DNA of 64,000 nt from Polynucleobacter aenigmaticus (GTDB lineage Bacteria; Pseudomonadota; Gammaproteobacteria; Burkholderiales; Burkholderiaceae), in assembly GCF_002206635.1 (NCBI RefSeq), contig NZ_NGUO01000006.1, positions 1 to 64,000 on the forward strand, given 5' to 3'. This document shows, piece by piece, positions 52,216 through 61,896 of this stretch (position 1 is the first letter of the stretch; every line of letters begins with the position of its first letter). Position numbers and translations under genes: made by a program. The notes beneath the pieces were generated by a model. It was given only the letters and a program-made list of their open reading frames with translations, was not told where the DNA came from and searched no databases.

Positions 52216-52979
52216 ACCTTTAGTTTCTTGCGGATGGAGTTCTCTACTGGGATGGAATCTAGGGTGGGCTCCAAAGCTTCCCGCTCATCAAATACAAAGC
52301 AGCTTCCGGTGTAGTGAGCAGAGCCGACTTCCTCAAAGTACTTGAGAATGCCTCCCTCAAGCTGGTAGCTGTGCTGCATCCCAATTTCACGCATATAGAG
52401 GCCAGATTTTTCGCAGCGGATTCCCCCAGTGCAAAAGCTCACCAAAGTTTTATCTGCCAACCCTTCTTTTTTGGCCGCAATGGCTTCCGGAAATTGTGTA
52501 AATTTCTCGATATTAAAATGCAGCGCATTCTCAAAGGTGCCATATTCAACTTCGAAAGCATTTCGCGTGTCGACCATCACTACAGGGCGTCCTAGATCAT
52601 CTGTGCCACGATCAAGCCACTCTTGTAATTTCTTGGGGCTAATGAAATTGGCTCGACCCTCCTCTGGGCGAATCGCTGGATGATTCATCCGGATAATTTC
52701 ATTTTTGAGTTTGATCAGCATTTTTTTAAACGGCTGATCTTCAGACCAACTTTCTTTTGCTTGAAGTGGTTTGAAGCGGGGGTCGGTGCGTAGCCAATCT
52801 AAAAAGCCTCGTAATGCATCAGTCTTGCCCGCAAGAAATAGATTGATGCCTTCGCCAGTTAAGAGAATAGTTCCCTTCAGATGGCGAGAATTACATTCAT
52901 CAAGCATCTTGGCGCGTAGCTCAGGTAGATCATCAAGGCTGACGAATAAATAGGCGGCAATATTTAGAATTGACTTCAT
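52212..52979 (-). CDS. trhO: tRNA uridine(34) hydroxylase / rhodanese-domain protein TrhO
   Basis: This 255-residue enzyme makes 5-hydroxyuridine at wobble position 34. It has an N-terminal acylphosphatase-like domain (SILNIAAYLFVSLDDLPELRAKM, then HLKGTILLTGEGINLFLAG) and a rhodanese domain (about 115-225) with the active Cys in FCTGGIRCEKSG. KMLIKLKNEIIRM is typical of the family. The start at 52979 (MKSILNIA) is chosen over a longer frame to 53063 since family members begin there. It is divergent from the Bug gene at 53069. Confidence 0.92.
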   Translation of the reverse strand: MKSILNIAAYLFVSLDDLPELRAKMLDECNSRHLKGTILLTGEGINLFLAGKTDALRGFLDWLRTDPRFKPLQAKESWSEDQPFKKMLIKLKNEIIRMNHPAIRPEEGRANFISPKKLQEWLDRGTDDLGRPVVMVDTRNAFEVEYGTFENALHFNIEKFTQFPEAIAAKKEGLADKTLVSFCTGGIRCEKSGLYMREIGMQHSYQLEGGILKYFEEVGSAHYTGSCFVFDEREALEPTLDSIPVENSIRKKLKV

Positions 52980-53068
52980 TTTTCTCTCATTAGGCTTGAT
53001 CAGCATTATCGAGCAAATAGGCTTGAGGAGTGTTAATCTTGAGCTCTTATTTATAGGAGACAAATCCC

Positions 53069-54082
53069 ATGCAGGATTTAGTAAAAATGGCCAAAAGAGC
53101 CTTTAAAAACAGTTTATTAGCCTCAGTGATGGTCTTGGTAGTCAGTGGTTTTGCGTTGGCGCAAAATGCAGGCGTGGGCACTTGGCCCACCCAAAAGCCG
53201 ATTCGTTTGATTGCGGTATTTCCGCCAGGTGGCTCGGTTGATCAGGTTGCTCGTGTATTGGCCCCGGCTTTGCAGTCAGAATTAAAGCAAAACGTAATTG
53301 TGGAGAACGTGGGCGGCGCCTCTGGAGTGATTGGCACTTCTGCAATGACGCGCTCAGATCCAGATGGCTATACCTTTGCGGTGGTATTCGATACCCATGG
53401 CGTGAATCCTAGCCTTAAAGATAAGCTTCCCTATGACTCTATCAAAGATATTGCCCCCGTCATTCTGATTGGCACGTCACCCATGGTCTTGGTTGCGAGT
53501 AAGAAATCAGGCATCACCAGCTTTAAACAGTTGGTAGATCTTTCTAAAACAGGCAAGCAATTTAGTTACGGCTCTATCGGAGTCGGAAGCTTGGGGCACT
53601 TAGCAATGGCTCGCCTCGCAAAACAAGCAAGCTTTGATTGGAATCACGTTCCTTACCGTGGTGGTGGTCCATTGATGCAGGATGCTTTGGGTAGTCAAGT
53701 TGAGTTGGCAATAGGATCAGAGTTTTTAGTAAAACCCCATATTGATAGCGGTGGCGTGATTCCGTTGGTAATTACTACGGCCAAAAGATCACCATCCTTG
53801 CCAAATGTACCAACGATTTCTGAGAGCGGCTTCCCAGGATTTAGTGCGCCCGCTTGGTGGGCGGTATTGGCTCCTGGTAAAACACCTCCAGCAGTGGTGG
53901 ATGCGATGAACAAGGCTTTGAATAAAGCATTGAAAACCTCGGCGGTTGCTGAAAAATTCAAAGCACAAGGCATTCAAATTGTTGGGGGCACCCCGGAAGC
54001 TGCTCAAGATTTTATTGGTAAGCAAATTGGAATTTGGGGCAAGTTCGTTATTGAAAACAACATTAAAGAGAATGCTCAGTAA
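53069..54082 (+). CDS. Bug-type (TctC) periplasmic substrate-binding protein
   Basis: This 337-residue protein has a signal peptide (about 1-31, ends ALA), then the family core WPTQKPIRLIAVFPPGGSVDQVAR, GGASGVIGTSAMTRSDPDGYTFA and HVPYRGGGPLMQDALGSQVE. It has a TAGGAGACAAAT ribosome-binding site. It leads a plus-strand run with a carboxymuconolactone decarboxylase-like gene and a methyltransferase gene, so the bound solute could feed the decarboxylase-like enzyme. No permease subunits are next to it. Confidence 0.92.
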   Translation: MQDLVKMAKRAFKNSLLASVMVLVVSGFALAQNAGVGTWPTQKPIRLIAVFPPGGSVDQVARVLAPALQSELKQNVIVENVGGASGVIGTSAMTRSDPDGYTFAVVFDTHGVNPSLKDKLPYDSIKDIAPVILIGTSPMVLVASKKSGITSFKQLVDLSKTGKQFSYGSIGVGSLGHLAMARLAKQASFDWNHVPYRGGGPLMQDALGSQVELAIGSEFLVKPHIDSGGVIPLVITTAKRSPSLPNVPTISESGFPGFSAPAWWAVLAPGKTPPAVVDAMNKALNKALKTSAVAEKFKAQGIQIVGGTPEAAQDFIGKQIGIWGKFVIENNIKENAQ

Positions 54083-54091
54083 GAGAAATTT

Positions 54092-54643
54092 ATGTCAGAA
54101 CGTTTAATTCCTTATCAGCCAATGGACTTGGCTGAACCGGCCGACCTCGTGGCTGCGATCCGTAAGCGACGTGGAGGCCAGTTTATTAATTTAGATCGCA
54201 TGCTTTTGCATAGCACTCCGATTGCCAAGGGTTGGAACCACTTTATTGGAGAGATTCGTAACAATCTTTCTTTAGATCCAAAGCTACGCGAGCTAGCGAT
54301 GTGTGGTGTGGCCGTTCTTAATGGCGCTGAATATGAATTCTTTCATCATGCCCCTCCCTTTATTAAGGCAGGCGGAACCGAAGAACAAGTACAAGCAATA
54401 CGGTTGATTGGGCAAGCCAATTTTCCGCAGACACTTTTTTCTGCGCTTGAGAATGATGCGGTTGATCTCACTTTTCAGATGACTCGCAACATCAAAGTAG
54501 ATAGCGGCCTGATGAAGCGCCTGCAAGTTGCCTTGGGCAATACAGATGCAGTTGAATTGGTCACTGTCATTGCAGCCTACAACATGGTCTCTCGCTTTTT
54601 AATTGCCTTAGATGTCAACCCAGAGGAGCATCCTCCTGAATAA
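54092..54643 (+). CDS. Carboxymuconolactone decarboxylase family protein
   Basis: This 183-residue helical protein of the CMD/AhpD group has NHFIGEIRNNLSLDPKLRELAMCGVAVLNGAEYEFFHH. The R-E-L-A motif and the E-x-x-H pattern are characteristic. The usual AhpD C-x-x-C pair is missing (one Cys at about 70), so it is not a peroxidase of the AhpD type. It may decarboxylate or rearrange an organic acid. It is nine bases after the Bug gene and three before the methyltransferase gene. Confidence 0.85.
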   Translation: MSERLIPYQPMDLAEPADLVAAIRKRRGGQFINLDRMLLHSTPIAKGWNHFIGEIRNNLSLDPKLRELAMCGVAVLNGAEYEFFHHAPPFIKAGGTEEQVQAIRLIGQANFPQTLFSALENDAVDLTFQMTRNIKVDSGLMKRLQVALGNTDAVELVTVIAAYNMVSRFLIALDVNPEEHPPE

Positions 54644-54646
54644 GTT

Positions 54647-55837
54647 ATGACCCAAGATAGCGTTATTTACTGGGAGGAGGGTGGTCAAGCATGTTCGGCA
54701 ATTTGGCATTCTGAAAATGGCATAGTTCCCCATAAGAAAGTAGTTATTGGAGATGACTTGCTTACGGCTGATGATGCTTATCATTTGGCATGCGAGGGTA
54801 CGGCGATTCTTTGGAGGGGCGACTTTCAGAACGCCCGTCAACTCCTACAGGCCTTAGTTCGTAGGGTTGATAAACCCTCAAAGAAATCAAAGCGCGCTGG
54901 TAAGCGAGTGGATAAAGCTGGCGATACAAGTGCGCAGAAAACTGCGGTTGATATTTTCAATCAACATCGTTTAATTCAGTCTCAACGTGCTCGCATTCTG
55001 GGGATGCTCTTAATTGAATGTAATTCTGAGCACACTGTTTCATTGCGACGTGCACCAGATGTATCTTTAGCTTGTCGAGAGGCTTACGGAGTGGTTAGTG
55101 AGCCTTATGCTGTCTCTTTGCGTGAGCTTTTGGGCGTGATTAGTGCACATGAGTGGCGTAAGAATGGTGTGCCTGTTTTGGCTGATAGTGAGGGAGAGCC
55201 AGTTTTTGTGCATCCACATTACGGCGTCTTCTCGCCAATTCGCGGTGAGTACATTGAATTGGTTTGCAATACGCCATTGCCAAAGCAAATGGAGCAAGAG
55301 TCCACTGCATTTGATATTGGCGCTGGCACTGGAGTGTTATCTATTATTTTGGCGATGCGCGATGTCCAGCACATTGTGGCCACGGAATTAGATGAGCGAG
55401 CCCTTGTATGCGCCAAGGAAAATATTGGGCGCTTACATCTTGAGTCTCAGATCGAGGTTGTAAAGGCTAATTTATTCCCGCCTGGGAAAGCATCTTTAAT
55501 TGTTTGCAACCCACCTTGGTTGCCTGCAAGGCCTAGCTCTACCTTAGAGCATGCCGTCTATGATCCGAGCAGTCAGATGCTCAAAGGCTTCTTGAGTGGT
55601 CTCAAAGACCATCTGGCACTTCATGGTGAAGGCTGGTTAATACTTTCCGATCTGGCGGAGTATCTTGGTCTTCGAACTCGAGATGAGTTACTTTCTTGGA
55701 TTGAGAATGCAGGCTTGGTGGTATTGGGCCGCGTGGATACTAAGCCAAAGCATCCAAAATCAGATGAAGAGTCTGACTTGCTGCACTTTGCAAGAGCTGC
55801 TGAAATTACTTCTCTATGGCGCCTAGGATCTCAGTAA
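54647..55837 (+). CDS. Class I SAM-dependent methyltransferase (HemK/RlmG-like)
   Basis: This 396-residue protein has an N-terminal domain of unknown fold (about 1-170, with a lysine-rich linker at 75-100) and a C-terminal methyltransferase domain. Motif I is FDIGAGTGVLSIIL (about 225), the acidic residue is in VATELDERAL, and motif IV is NPPWLP (about 286), as in enzymes that methylate the amide or exocyclic amine of RNA or protein. HPHYGVFSPIRGEYIELV just before motif I is typical of the RlmG/PrmC superfamily. Its substrate is unknown. It is the third gene after the Bug protein. Confidence 0.82.
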   Translation: MTQDSVIYWEEGGQACSAIWHSENGIVPHKKVVIGDDLLTADDAYHLACEGTAILWRGDFQNARQLLQALVRRVDKPSKKSKRAGKRVDKAGDTSAQKTAVDIFNQHRLIQSQRARILGMLLIECNSEHTVSLRRAPDVSLACREAYGVVSEPYAVSLRELLGVISAHEWRKNGVPVLADSEGEPVFVHPHYGVFSPIRGEYIELVCNTPLPKQMEQESTAFDIGAGTGVLSIILAMRDVQHIVATELDERALVCAKENIGRLHLESQIEVVKANLFPPGKASLIVCNPPWLPARPSSTLEHAVYDPSSQMLKGFLSGLKDHLALHGEGWLILSDLAEYLGLRTRDELLSWIENAGLVVLGRVDTKPKHPKSDEESDLLHFARAAEITSLWRLGSQ

Positions 55838-55856
55838 AGACTCAAAGCGGACCCCT

Positions 55857-56279
55857 TTATTTGGCGAATAGCTGGGTGGGATCTTCAAAGGCCTTGAACT
55901 CGAGAGCATTGCCAGCCGGGTCCAAAAAGAACATCGTGGCTTGCTCACCCACTTTTCCTTTAAATCGTATTTGTGGCTCCATGATGAATTTCATGCCGCT
56001 ATTTTTTAGGCGATCAGCCAAAATATGCCAATCTGGCATTGTTAATACAACTCCAAAATGTTTTACTGGAACTTGATGTCCGTCAACTTCATTTGAGGAT
56101 GCATGGCCGCATTCTTGGGGGGCAAGGTGAGCAACCAGTTGATGGCCAAAGAAATCAAAATCAATCCATTCATCGGAACTACGACCCTCAGCACAACCTA
56201 AGGTGCTTCCGTAAAAAGTGCGCGCGGCTTCCAGGTCGTTTACTGGAAAAGCAAGGTGGAATGGTTGAATCGTAGACAT
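55857..56279 (-). CDS. VOC (glyoxalase/dioxygenase) family protein
   Basis: This 140-residue single VOC protein starts [21 protein letters not shown] with the first metal His, continues with [15 protein letters not shown], and ends with the Glu in [15 protein letters not shown]. Those three positions fit the H-H-E metal site. The layout matches a glyoxalase-like lyase or dioxygenase with an unknown substrate. It is convergent with the methyltransferase gene and divergent from the next Bug gene. Confidence 0.85.
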   Translation of the reverse strand: MSTIQPFHLAFPVNDLEAARTFYGSTLGCAEGRSSDEWIDFDFFGHQLVAHLAPQECGHASSNEVDGHQVPVKHFGVVLTMPDWHILADRLKNSGMKFIMEPQIRFKGKVGEQATMFFLDPAGNALEFKAFEDPTQLFAK

Positions 56280-56378
56280 GATGATCCTTGGTGGGTTGTA
56301 AGTGACTTTAAATAAGCACAGTAGTTTCGAAGTTTAGTATATTTAAAACATAAAAATAATGCTGTAGATGGAGACAAT

Positions 56379-57368
56379 ATGATTACGTTTCAAGTTGGTA
56401 AATGGTGTAGATGTATTGCCCGGGCGACCCTCATTCTTTGCTTCTCCGGCGCGGTATATGCCGCTTATCCGGATAGGCCAATTAAGCTCATTGTTCCTTA
56501 TCCTCCTGGGGGCGCAACCGATGTGATTGGCCGCATTCTCGCCAAGAACCTTGGCGAATCTCTAGGTCAGCAGGTGCTTGTTGAAAATCGCGGCGGGGCC
56601 GGTGGCAATATTGGCGCAGAAGCGGTGGCCAAGGCGACGCCAGATGGCTACACGCTCTTGATGGGCGCCGTGACGTCACATTCAACTATGGCAACGCTTG
56701 AGAAGGGGAAGTTGCGTTACGACATTCTGAAAGACTTCACGCCAGTCATGATTGTGGGTTCAGTGCCCTTGGTCATCGTAGTAAATCCCAATGTTCCCGT
56801 GAGAACCTTAAAGGGTTTAGTAGAGTACGCAAAAGCCAATCCCGATAAGATGAACTACGCCTCATCTGGTCCTGGCGCTCCCCAACGAATGGGTGCTGAG
56901 ATTTTGCAAAGGGAGGCCGGACTCAAAATTACTCACGTTCCTTACAAAGGTAGTGGACCAGCAATGACTGATTTGGTTGCGGGTCAAGTCAATTTAATGG
57001 TGGAGACTGTGCCGGCTGCTTTGCCGTTTATTAATGCTGGTCAATTGCGCCCTTTGGCTGTTACAACAGCAAAGCGCATTTCCATGCTGCCAGACGTACC
57101 CACTACCGCTGAATCTGGTATGCCTGCCTTAGAAGTGAGTTCTACCTTTGGATTGCTGGCCCCAGCTGGAACACCTATGCCAATCATTGACCAGCTCAAT
57201 AGCGCAATCGCTAAACTGTTGGTAAACCCAGAGGTTAAGGAAGCGTTTTTGAAGCAGGGTGTTTACGCTGCAGCGCCAACCAAACCGAAACAATCTGCAG
57301 AGCTGCTTGCAAATGAAGTTAAGCGCTGGGAAAAAGTAATTAAAGACGCGGACATTAAATCCGAGTAA
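56379..57368 (+). CDS. Bug-type (TctC) periplasmic substrate-binding protein
   Basis: This 329-residue exported protein has a signal peptide (about 1-28), then the core YPDRPIKLIVPYPPGGATDVIGR, NRGGAGGNIGAEAVAKATPDGYTLL and HVPYKGSGPAMTDLVAGQVNL. This is the best match in the window to the standard Bug consensus. It lies 34 bases before the IlvD-type dehydratase gene on the same strand, which suggests that the solute is a sugar acid (aldonate or glucarate-like). No TctAB permease is adjacent. Confidence 0.93.
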   Translation: MITFQVGKWCRCIARATLILCFSGAVYAAYPDRPIKLIVPYPPGGATDVIGRILAKNLGESLGQQVLVENRGGAGGNIGAEAVAKATPDGYTLLMGAVTSHSTMATLEKGKLRYDILKDFTPVMIVGSVPLVIVVNPNVPVRTLKGLVEYAKANPDKMNYASSGPGAPQRMGAEILQREAGLKITHVPYKGSGPAMTDLVAGQVNLMVETVPAALPFINAGQLRPLAVTTAKRISMLPDVPTTAESGMPALEVSSTFGLLAPAGTPMPIIDQLNSAIAKLLVNPEVKEAFLKQGVYAAAPTKPKQSAELLANEVKRWEKVIKDADIKSE

Positions 57369-57402
57369 CGACCATTTATTTTTATAAGTTAAAGAATTAT
57401 TT

Positions 57403-59154
57403 ATGACAAGCAATACCGATAAAGAGAAGCAGCAATCTACCGAAACTGGTCTGCACAAAGGTCTAACGAGTTATGGGGACAAGGGTTTCTCTTTGTTTTT
57501 GCGTAAAGCATTTATCAAGGGCGCCGGCTATACCAATAGCGCCTTAGATCGTCCGGTGATTGGCATTATTAATACCGGGAGTGCCTATAACCCGTGTCAT
57601 GGCAATATGCCGCAATTAATGGAGGCCGTGAAGCGTGGCGTAATGTTGGCCGGTGGATTGCCGATGGATTTTCCGACGATTTCTATTCATGAAAGTTTTG
57701 CCGCTCCGACCAGTATGTATTTGCGCAACCTAATGTCGATGGATACTGAAGAAATGCTGCGCGCTCAACCTATGGATGCGGTGGTCATGATTGGCGGTTG
57801 CGATAAAACGGTCCCGGCTCAAATGATGGGTGCAGCTTCAGCAGGTCTTCCTGCCATTCAGTTAATTACAGGTTCAATGCTAACGGGCTCTCATCGTAGT
57901 GAGCGTGTTGGCGCCTGCACTGACTGTCGCCGCTATTGGGGTAAGTTCCGCGCCGGTGAAATCGATGAAGCCGAAAAAGATGAGGTGAATGATCAATTGG
58001 TAGCCAGTGTTGGCACTTGCTCAGTCATGGGGACAGCCAGCACAATGGCTTGCATTGCTGAGGCGTTAGGGATGACTGTGCCGGGTGGTGCAACGCCTCC
58101 GGCAGTGACAGCAGACCGCATTCGGATTGCGGAGGAGACGGGTACTCGCGCCGTACAAATGGCGAAAGATGGATTGACGATCGATAAGGTGCTTACCGCT
58201 GATGCCTTTGAAAACGCGATGCGGGTTTTGTTGGCGATTGGTGGATCAACTAATGGCATTGTTCATTTGGCCGCTATCGCTGGCCGCATGGGTTTAGAAA
58301 TCGATTTAGATGCTCTTGATCAGATGGGTGATGAGACTCCTGTTCTCGTGGATCTCAAGCCATCCGGTGACCATTACATGGAGAATTTCCATGATGCTGG
58401 TGGTATGACAACCTTATTGCGTGAGTTAAAGCCATTACTAAAGCTGGATGCGATGACCGTAACAGGCCGCACTTTAGGCGAGGAAATTGATGCAGCTCCG
58501 CCAAGTTTTAAGCAAGATGTTGTCCGCAAGTTTGATAACCCCATTTATCCACGTGGCAGTATTGCTGTCTTGCATGGTAATTTAGCTCCCGGTTGCGCCA
58601 TCATCAAGCAATCCGCTGCTAATGAAAAACTAATGGAGCATGAAGGCCGTGCAGTCGTGTTTGAAAATTCTGAAGATCTGGCCAATCGCATTGATAGCCC
58701 AGATTTAGATGTGACTGCCGATGATATTTTGGTATTAAAGAATATCGGACCTAAAGGCGCGCCAGGTATGCCGGAAGCTGGATACATTCCGATTCCGATG
58801 AAGCTCGCGCGTGCAGGCGTGAAAGATATTGTGCGTATTTCAGATGGACGCATGAGCGGTACTGCGTTTGGAACGATTGTGCTGCACGTCACTCCAGAAG
58901 CTGCAGTAGGTGGCCCGCTAGCGTATGTAAAAAATGGTGATCGCATTCGCCTTAGCGTGAAAAATCGTGAGATTAGTTTATTAGTTTCAGATGAAGAATT
59001 GGCAAGGCGTGCACAAGAAAATCCAGTGATTGAACCCACTGCTGAGCGCGGCTATCTCAAGCTGTTCTTGGATACGGTGACACAAGCCGACAAGGGTGTC
59101 GACTTTGATTTCTTGAGGGCAGCGAAGATGGTTGGAAAAACGCCGAAGCGTTGA
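57403..59154 (+). CDS. IlvD/Edd family dehydratase, probably a sugar-acid dehydratase
   Basis: This 583-residue iron-sulfur dehydratase has GGCDKTVPAQMMGA and SVGTCSVMGTASTM, which contain the cluster cysteines, together with CTDCRRYWGKFRAGEID, and a C-terminal ISDGRMSGTAFG. The C-T-D-C-R-x-x-W-x-x-x-R-A segment resembles L-arabinonate/D-xylonate dehydratases more than biosynthetic IlvD (about 560-620 residues in all groups). It would remove water from an aldonate to give a 2-keto-3-deoxy acid, which fits the DapA-like lyase found 15 kb away. It is in an apparent pair with the upstream Bug gene. Confidence 0.85.
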   Translation: MTSNTDKEKQQSTETGLHKGLTSYGDKGFSLFLRKAFIKGAGYTNSALDRPVIGIINTGSAYNPCHGNMPQLMEAVKRGVMLAGGLPMDFPTISIHESFAAPTSMYLRNLMSMDTEEMLRAQPMDAVVMIGGCDKTVPAQMMGAASAGLPAIQLITGSMLTGSHRSERVGACTDCRRYWGKFRAGEIDEAEKDEVNDQLVASVGTCSVMGTASTMACIAEALGMTVPGGATPPAVTADRIRIAEETGTRAVQMAKDGLTIDKVLTADAFENAMRVLLAIGGSTNGIVHLAAIAGRMGLEIDLDALDQMGDETPVLVDLKPSGDHYMENFHDAGGMTTLLRELKPLLKLDAMTVTGRTLGEEIDAAPPSFKQDVVRKFDNPIYPRGSIAVLHGNLAPGCAIIKQSAANEKLMEHEGRAVVFENSEDLANRIDSPDLDVTADDILVLKNIGPKGAPGMPEAGYIPIPMKLARAGVKDIVRISDGRMSGTAFGTIVLHVTPEAAVGGPLAYVKNGDRIRLSVKNREISLLVSDEELARRAQENPVIEPTAERGYLKLFLDTVTQADKGVDFDFLRAAKMVGKTPKR

Positions 59155-59212
59155 TGCGTGAATATGTGAAGAGTAAATCTTCAGCGTGAAGAGAAACGTA
59201 AATTAGCGGAAA

Positions 59213-59240
59213 GAAAAACGCCACCTCAGAAGGTGGCGTT
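59213..59240 (-). terminator. Bidirectional hairpin, terminator of the tmRNA gene
   Basis: CGCCACCT and AGGTGGCG form an eight-base stem around CAGA. On the minus strand it is followed by five T, directly downstream of the tmRNA 3' end. On the plus strand it follows the dehydratase gene, with only three T. Confidence 0.8.
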
Positions 59241-59271
59241 TGACTATTGGGTGAATCAATTTACTTCAAAA

Positions 59272-59630
59272 TGGTGGAGTCGGCGGGAATCGAACCCGCG
59301 TCCGCAAATCCTCTACAGCAAGTTCTACATACTTAGTCATATCATTTAATTTAGCAAGCTAGTCACAGACTGACATGTTCCACGCTCGCGATTCACTAAA
59401 TTTTCGAATCATTCCCCGTGACATGAAATGATCTTATCTCTTGTAAATGACCCTGACCTAGCTTTCGCTAGCTGACCCAAGAGAGAATCAGTTCAGGGGC
59501 AACCGCAATTAAGCGGCTAGTGCGAAACGTTCGTCGTTTGCAGTTATTACATTCCCATTGATTTACGAGATAACGGGTCCTCGGTATGCCCTTGATGCTT
59601 TGTAATCCACGTCGAAACCATGTCGACCCC
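59272..59630 (-). ncRNA. ssrA: Transfer-messenger RNA (tmRNA)
   Basis: The 359-base RNA starts GGGGUCGACAUGG and ends GACUCCACCA. The first seven bases pair with the acceptor strand of the 3' end, and the T arm reads GGGTTCGATTCCC. The tag reading frame at 59509-59541 encodes ANDERFALAA and a TAA stop, after the resume alanine GCA. The tag is the usual betaproteobacterial type. It rescues stalled ribosomes with SmpB. A terminator follows at 59213. Confidence 0.97.
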
Positions 59631-59698
59631 GGAGTTCATGCATTGGAATCCCTATTTTAAGGCTCTTGACCTTAAATTGCTTGTTATCTTTTCATTCC

Positions 59699-60376
59699 CT
59701 ACTGGGGGAAGATGATTTCTAGTAATTCTTTTGGGTGCCGCACAAGGTAATCTGCGCCCCAGGCCTCTGGAGGCTCTTCACAGCCACAATAACCATAGGC
59801 GGCTGCAATGGTCTTCATTCCCGCCGCTTTGCCTGCCACGATATCCCTAATGTCATCGCCAACATAGAGCGATCTGCTTGGATCAATATTGGCGACTCTA
59901 GCAGCATGCAAGATGGGTTCGGGGTGCGGTTTTGAGTATGGTGTAGTGTCGCCAGAGACGGTTGATGCCGCTCTTTGACGTAAGCCCATCAAATCAGTCA
60001 GGGGATTGGTAAAGCGCTCGCTCTTGTTGGTGACGATTCCCCAGGGAAGTTTTGCATCATCCAATTGCTTTAATACATGATCCATACCTTCGAAAAGCAC
60101 GCTATTGATGTACAAAGCCTTTTCATAGTTCTTAAAAAATTCATCACGTAATGAAATGAAGTCTGGGTGCTCAGGATCAATCCCAAAGGCCCCACCAATC
60201 AATCCTCTAGCTCCAGCAGAAGCGCAGGGGCGCAAGACTGCATATTGTTTAGGCGCGAGGTTTCTAGCGATCAGCAGTTGATTGGTAGCTGCCACAAGGT
60301 CTGGGGCAGTATCAGCGAGAGTGCCGTCGAGGTCAAAAAAGACGCCCTTGTAAGGACTTGCTAACCCGCTACTCAT
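59699..60376 (-). CDS. gph: Phosphoglycolate phosphatase, HAD superfamily
   Basis: This 225-residue HAD-like phosphatase has motif [16 protein letters not shown] (D nucleophile at about 15), motif II GIVTNKS, motif III with K in YSKPHPEP, and motif [19 protein letters not shown]. It is the Gph group and removes phosphoglycolate made during DNA repair or photorespiration-like reactions. The start overlaps the ubiG stop by four bases (ATGA), so the two genes are coupled. Confidence 0.93.
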   Translation of the reverse strand: MSSGLASPYKGVFFDLDGTLADTAPDLVAATNQLLIARNLAPKQYAVLRPCASAGARGLIGGAFGIDPEHPDFISLRDEFFKNYEKALYINSVLFEGMDHVLKQLDDAKLPWGIVTNKSERFTNPLTDLMGLRQRAASTVSGDTTPYSKPHPEPILHAARVANIDPSRSLYVGDDIRDIVAGKAAGMKTIAAAYGYCGCEEPPEAWGADYLVRHPKELLEIIFPQ

Positions 60377-61062
60377 TTACTTACGGCAATCATGTAATTC
60401 ACATCTACATCATCACCTAGGCTGTAGACCTGGGTAAGCGGGTTATAGCTCATTCCCTTCATAGCGATCATCTCCAGTCCGGCTTGGCGGGTAAATCCGA
60501 CTAATTCAGATGGCTTGATGAACTTTGCATATTCGTGAGTACCTTTGGGGAGTAGCCTCAGGACGTATTCCGCGCCAATAATCGCGAATAAGTAGGATTT
60601 GGGGCTACGATTTAAGGTGCTGAAAAAAAGCGTGCCACCAGGCTTACAGAGCTTTGCACAGGCTCTAACGACAGATGAGGGGTCTGGGACGTGCTCTAAC
60701 ATTTCCATGCAGGTGACAACATCGTATTGCTCTGGCTCTTCCTCAGCTAGCGCTTCAGCTGAAATAGCTCGATATAGAAGTGTGGCCCCAACCTCTAATG
60801 CATGTAATTCAGCGACTTTGAGGGCTTTTTCAGATAAATCAATGCCGCAGGTATGGGCTCCAGATTGAGCGATAGACTCTGCCAAAATGCCGCCACCGCA
60901 ACCTACGTCCAATACCTTCTTGCCTTCGAGATCAACAAAAGACTTGATCCAGTTCAGGCGCAGCGGATTAATCGCATGCAAAGGCTTGAATTCACTATTG
61001 GGATCCCACCAGCGGTGGGCTAGGGCGCTAAATTTAGCGATTTCGGACTGATCGACGTTCAT
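60373..61062 (-). CDS. ubiG: Ubiquinone biosynthesis O-methyltransferase
   Basis: This 229-residue SAM methyltransferase performs both O-methylations in ubiquinone synthesis. [22 protein letters not shown] at the start is the UbiG signature (RWWDPxGxFxPLHxINPLR), motif I is [13 protein letters not shown], and [10 protein letters not shown] and [16 protein letters not shown] are also characteristic. It is first in the ubiG-gph pair. The terminator at 61117-61148 separates it from the ompA-like gene upstream. Confidence 0.96.
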   Translation of the reverse strand: MNVDQSEIAKFSALAHRWWDPNSEFKPLHAINPLRLNWIKSFVDLEGKKVLDVGCGGGILAESIAQSGAHTCGIDLSEKALKVAELHALEVGATLLYRAISAEALAEEEPEQYDVVTCMEMLEHVPDPSSVVRACAKLCKPGGTLFFSTLNRSPKSYLFAIIGAEYVLRLLPKGTHEYAKFIKPSELVGFTRQAGLEMIAMKGMSYNPLTQVYSLGDDVDVNYMIAVSK

Positions 61063-61116
61063 AGGTATTTAGGCAAAGACATTGCTTAACGATGGAGGAA
61101 GTACGAATATAGCGGA

Positions 61117-61148
61117 AATAAAAAAGCCCGCTAGAAGCGGGCTTTTTT
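61117..61148 (-). terminator. Rho-independent terminator of the OmpA-like gene
   Basis: AGCCCGCT and AGCGGGCT form an eight-base stem around AGA, with A and T runs on both sides, so it works in both directions. It lies 15 bases after the minus-strand OmpA-like stop. Confidence 0.9.
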
Positions 61149-61162
61149 ACAAGTAAAAAGAA

Positions 61163-61735
61163 TTACTTAACAGCAGCTGTACCAACAACTTCGATGTCGG
61201 TGCGGCGGTTTTTAGCGCGGCCTTCAGCAGTTGCATTGGATGCAACTGGATTGCTCTTGCCTTTTGATTCTGTGTAAATACGGCTACCGTCAACACCTTT
61301 GCTTACTAGGTAAGCTTTAACGGACTGTGCACGACGTTGGCCGAGAGCCATGTTGTAAGCATCAGTACCAACGCTATCAGTGTTACCAACAGCAATAATT
61401 ACTTCTAATTTGATTTTGCTTAAGTCTTTAGCAATTTTGTCCAAAGTAGCTTGACCTTCTGGCTTCAATGTAGCTTTGTCGAAGTCATAAAGTGTGTCAG
61501 CTTGCAAAGTGATCTTGCTTTGGCTAATGCCAGGAGCAGCAGCTTTAGGAGCCAACCAGCCATCGCAATTTGCAGCAGCAGTTGCAGGTGTCCAGTTGTT
61601 ATCACGCCAGCACAATGTGCCGTCGCCGTTTTTCCAGTTTAAGCCAGCGCTGTTTTCCCAGTTATCGGAAGCCATTGCTGCAGATGCAGAAACGGTAACA
61701 ACAGATGCGAGCAACACTTTTAGGGTTTTGTTCAT
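61163..61735 (-). CDS. OmpA-like outer-membrane/peptidoglycan-binding protein
   Basis: This 190-residue exported protein has a signal peptide (about 1-22, ends AMA), a 50-residue linker with two cysteines (CWRDNN and NCDG), and an OmpA C-terminal domain (about 78-185). The peptidoglycan-binding loop is GNTDSVGTDAYNMALGQRRA and EGRAKNRRTDIEV, with the conserved Asp and Arg. There is no eight-stranded beta barrel, so it is a short periplasmic anchor protein and not classical OmpA. It lies between gyrA (divergent) and ubiG, as in many Burkholderiales. Confidence 0.93.
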   Translation of the reverse strand: MNKTLKVLLASVVTVSASAAMASDNWENSAGLNWKNGDGTLCWRDNNWTPATAAANCDGWLAPKAAAPGISQSKITLQADTLYDFDKATLKPEGQATLDKIAKDLSKIKLEVIIAVGNTDSVGTDAYNMALGQRRAQSVKAYLVSKGVDGSRIYTESKGKSNPVASNATAEGRAKNRRTDIEVVGTAAVK

Positions 61736-61896
61736 TTTTAGTCCTCAAAAATCTCTTTTTTAATTAAAGTCAAACTTAAATGTAATTCGCCCTACCTTGA
61801 AGCAAAAAAACTGCAAAGCGACACATCTCAATTTCGTACAAACTGACAGAATCTTAGCATAGGGGCTATCAGTCATCAAAATGATATTATTTCTAA

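Noticed and set aside
57403..59154. Biosynthetic dihydroxy-acid dehydratase IlvD
   Set aside because: The CTDCRRYWGKFRAGE segment and pairing with a Bug protein fit a sugar-acid dehydratase better, although IlvD activity cannot be fully excluded.
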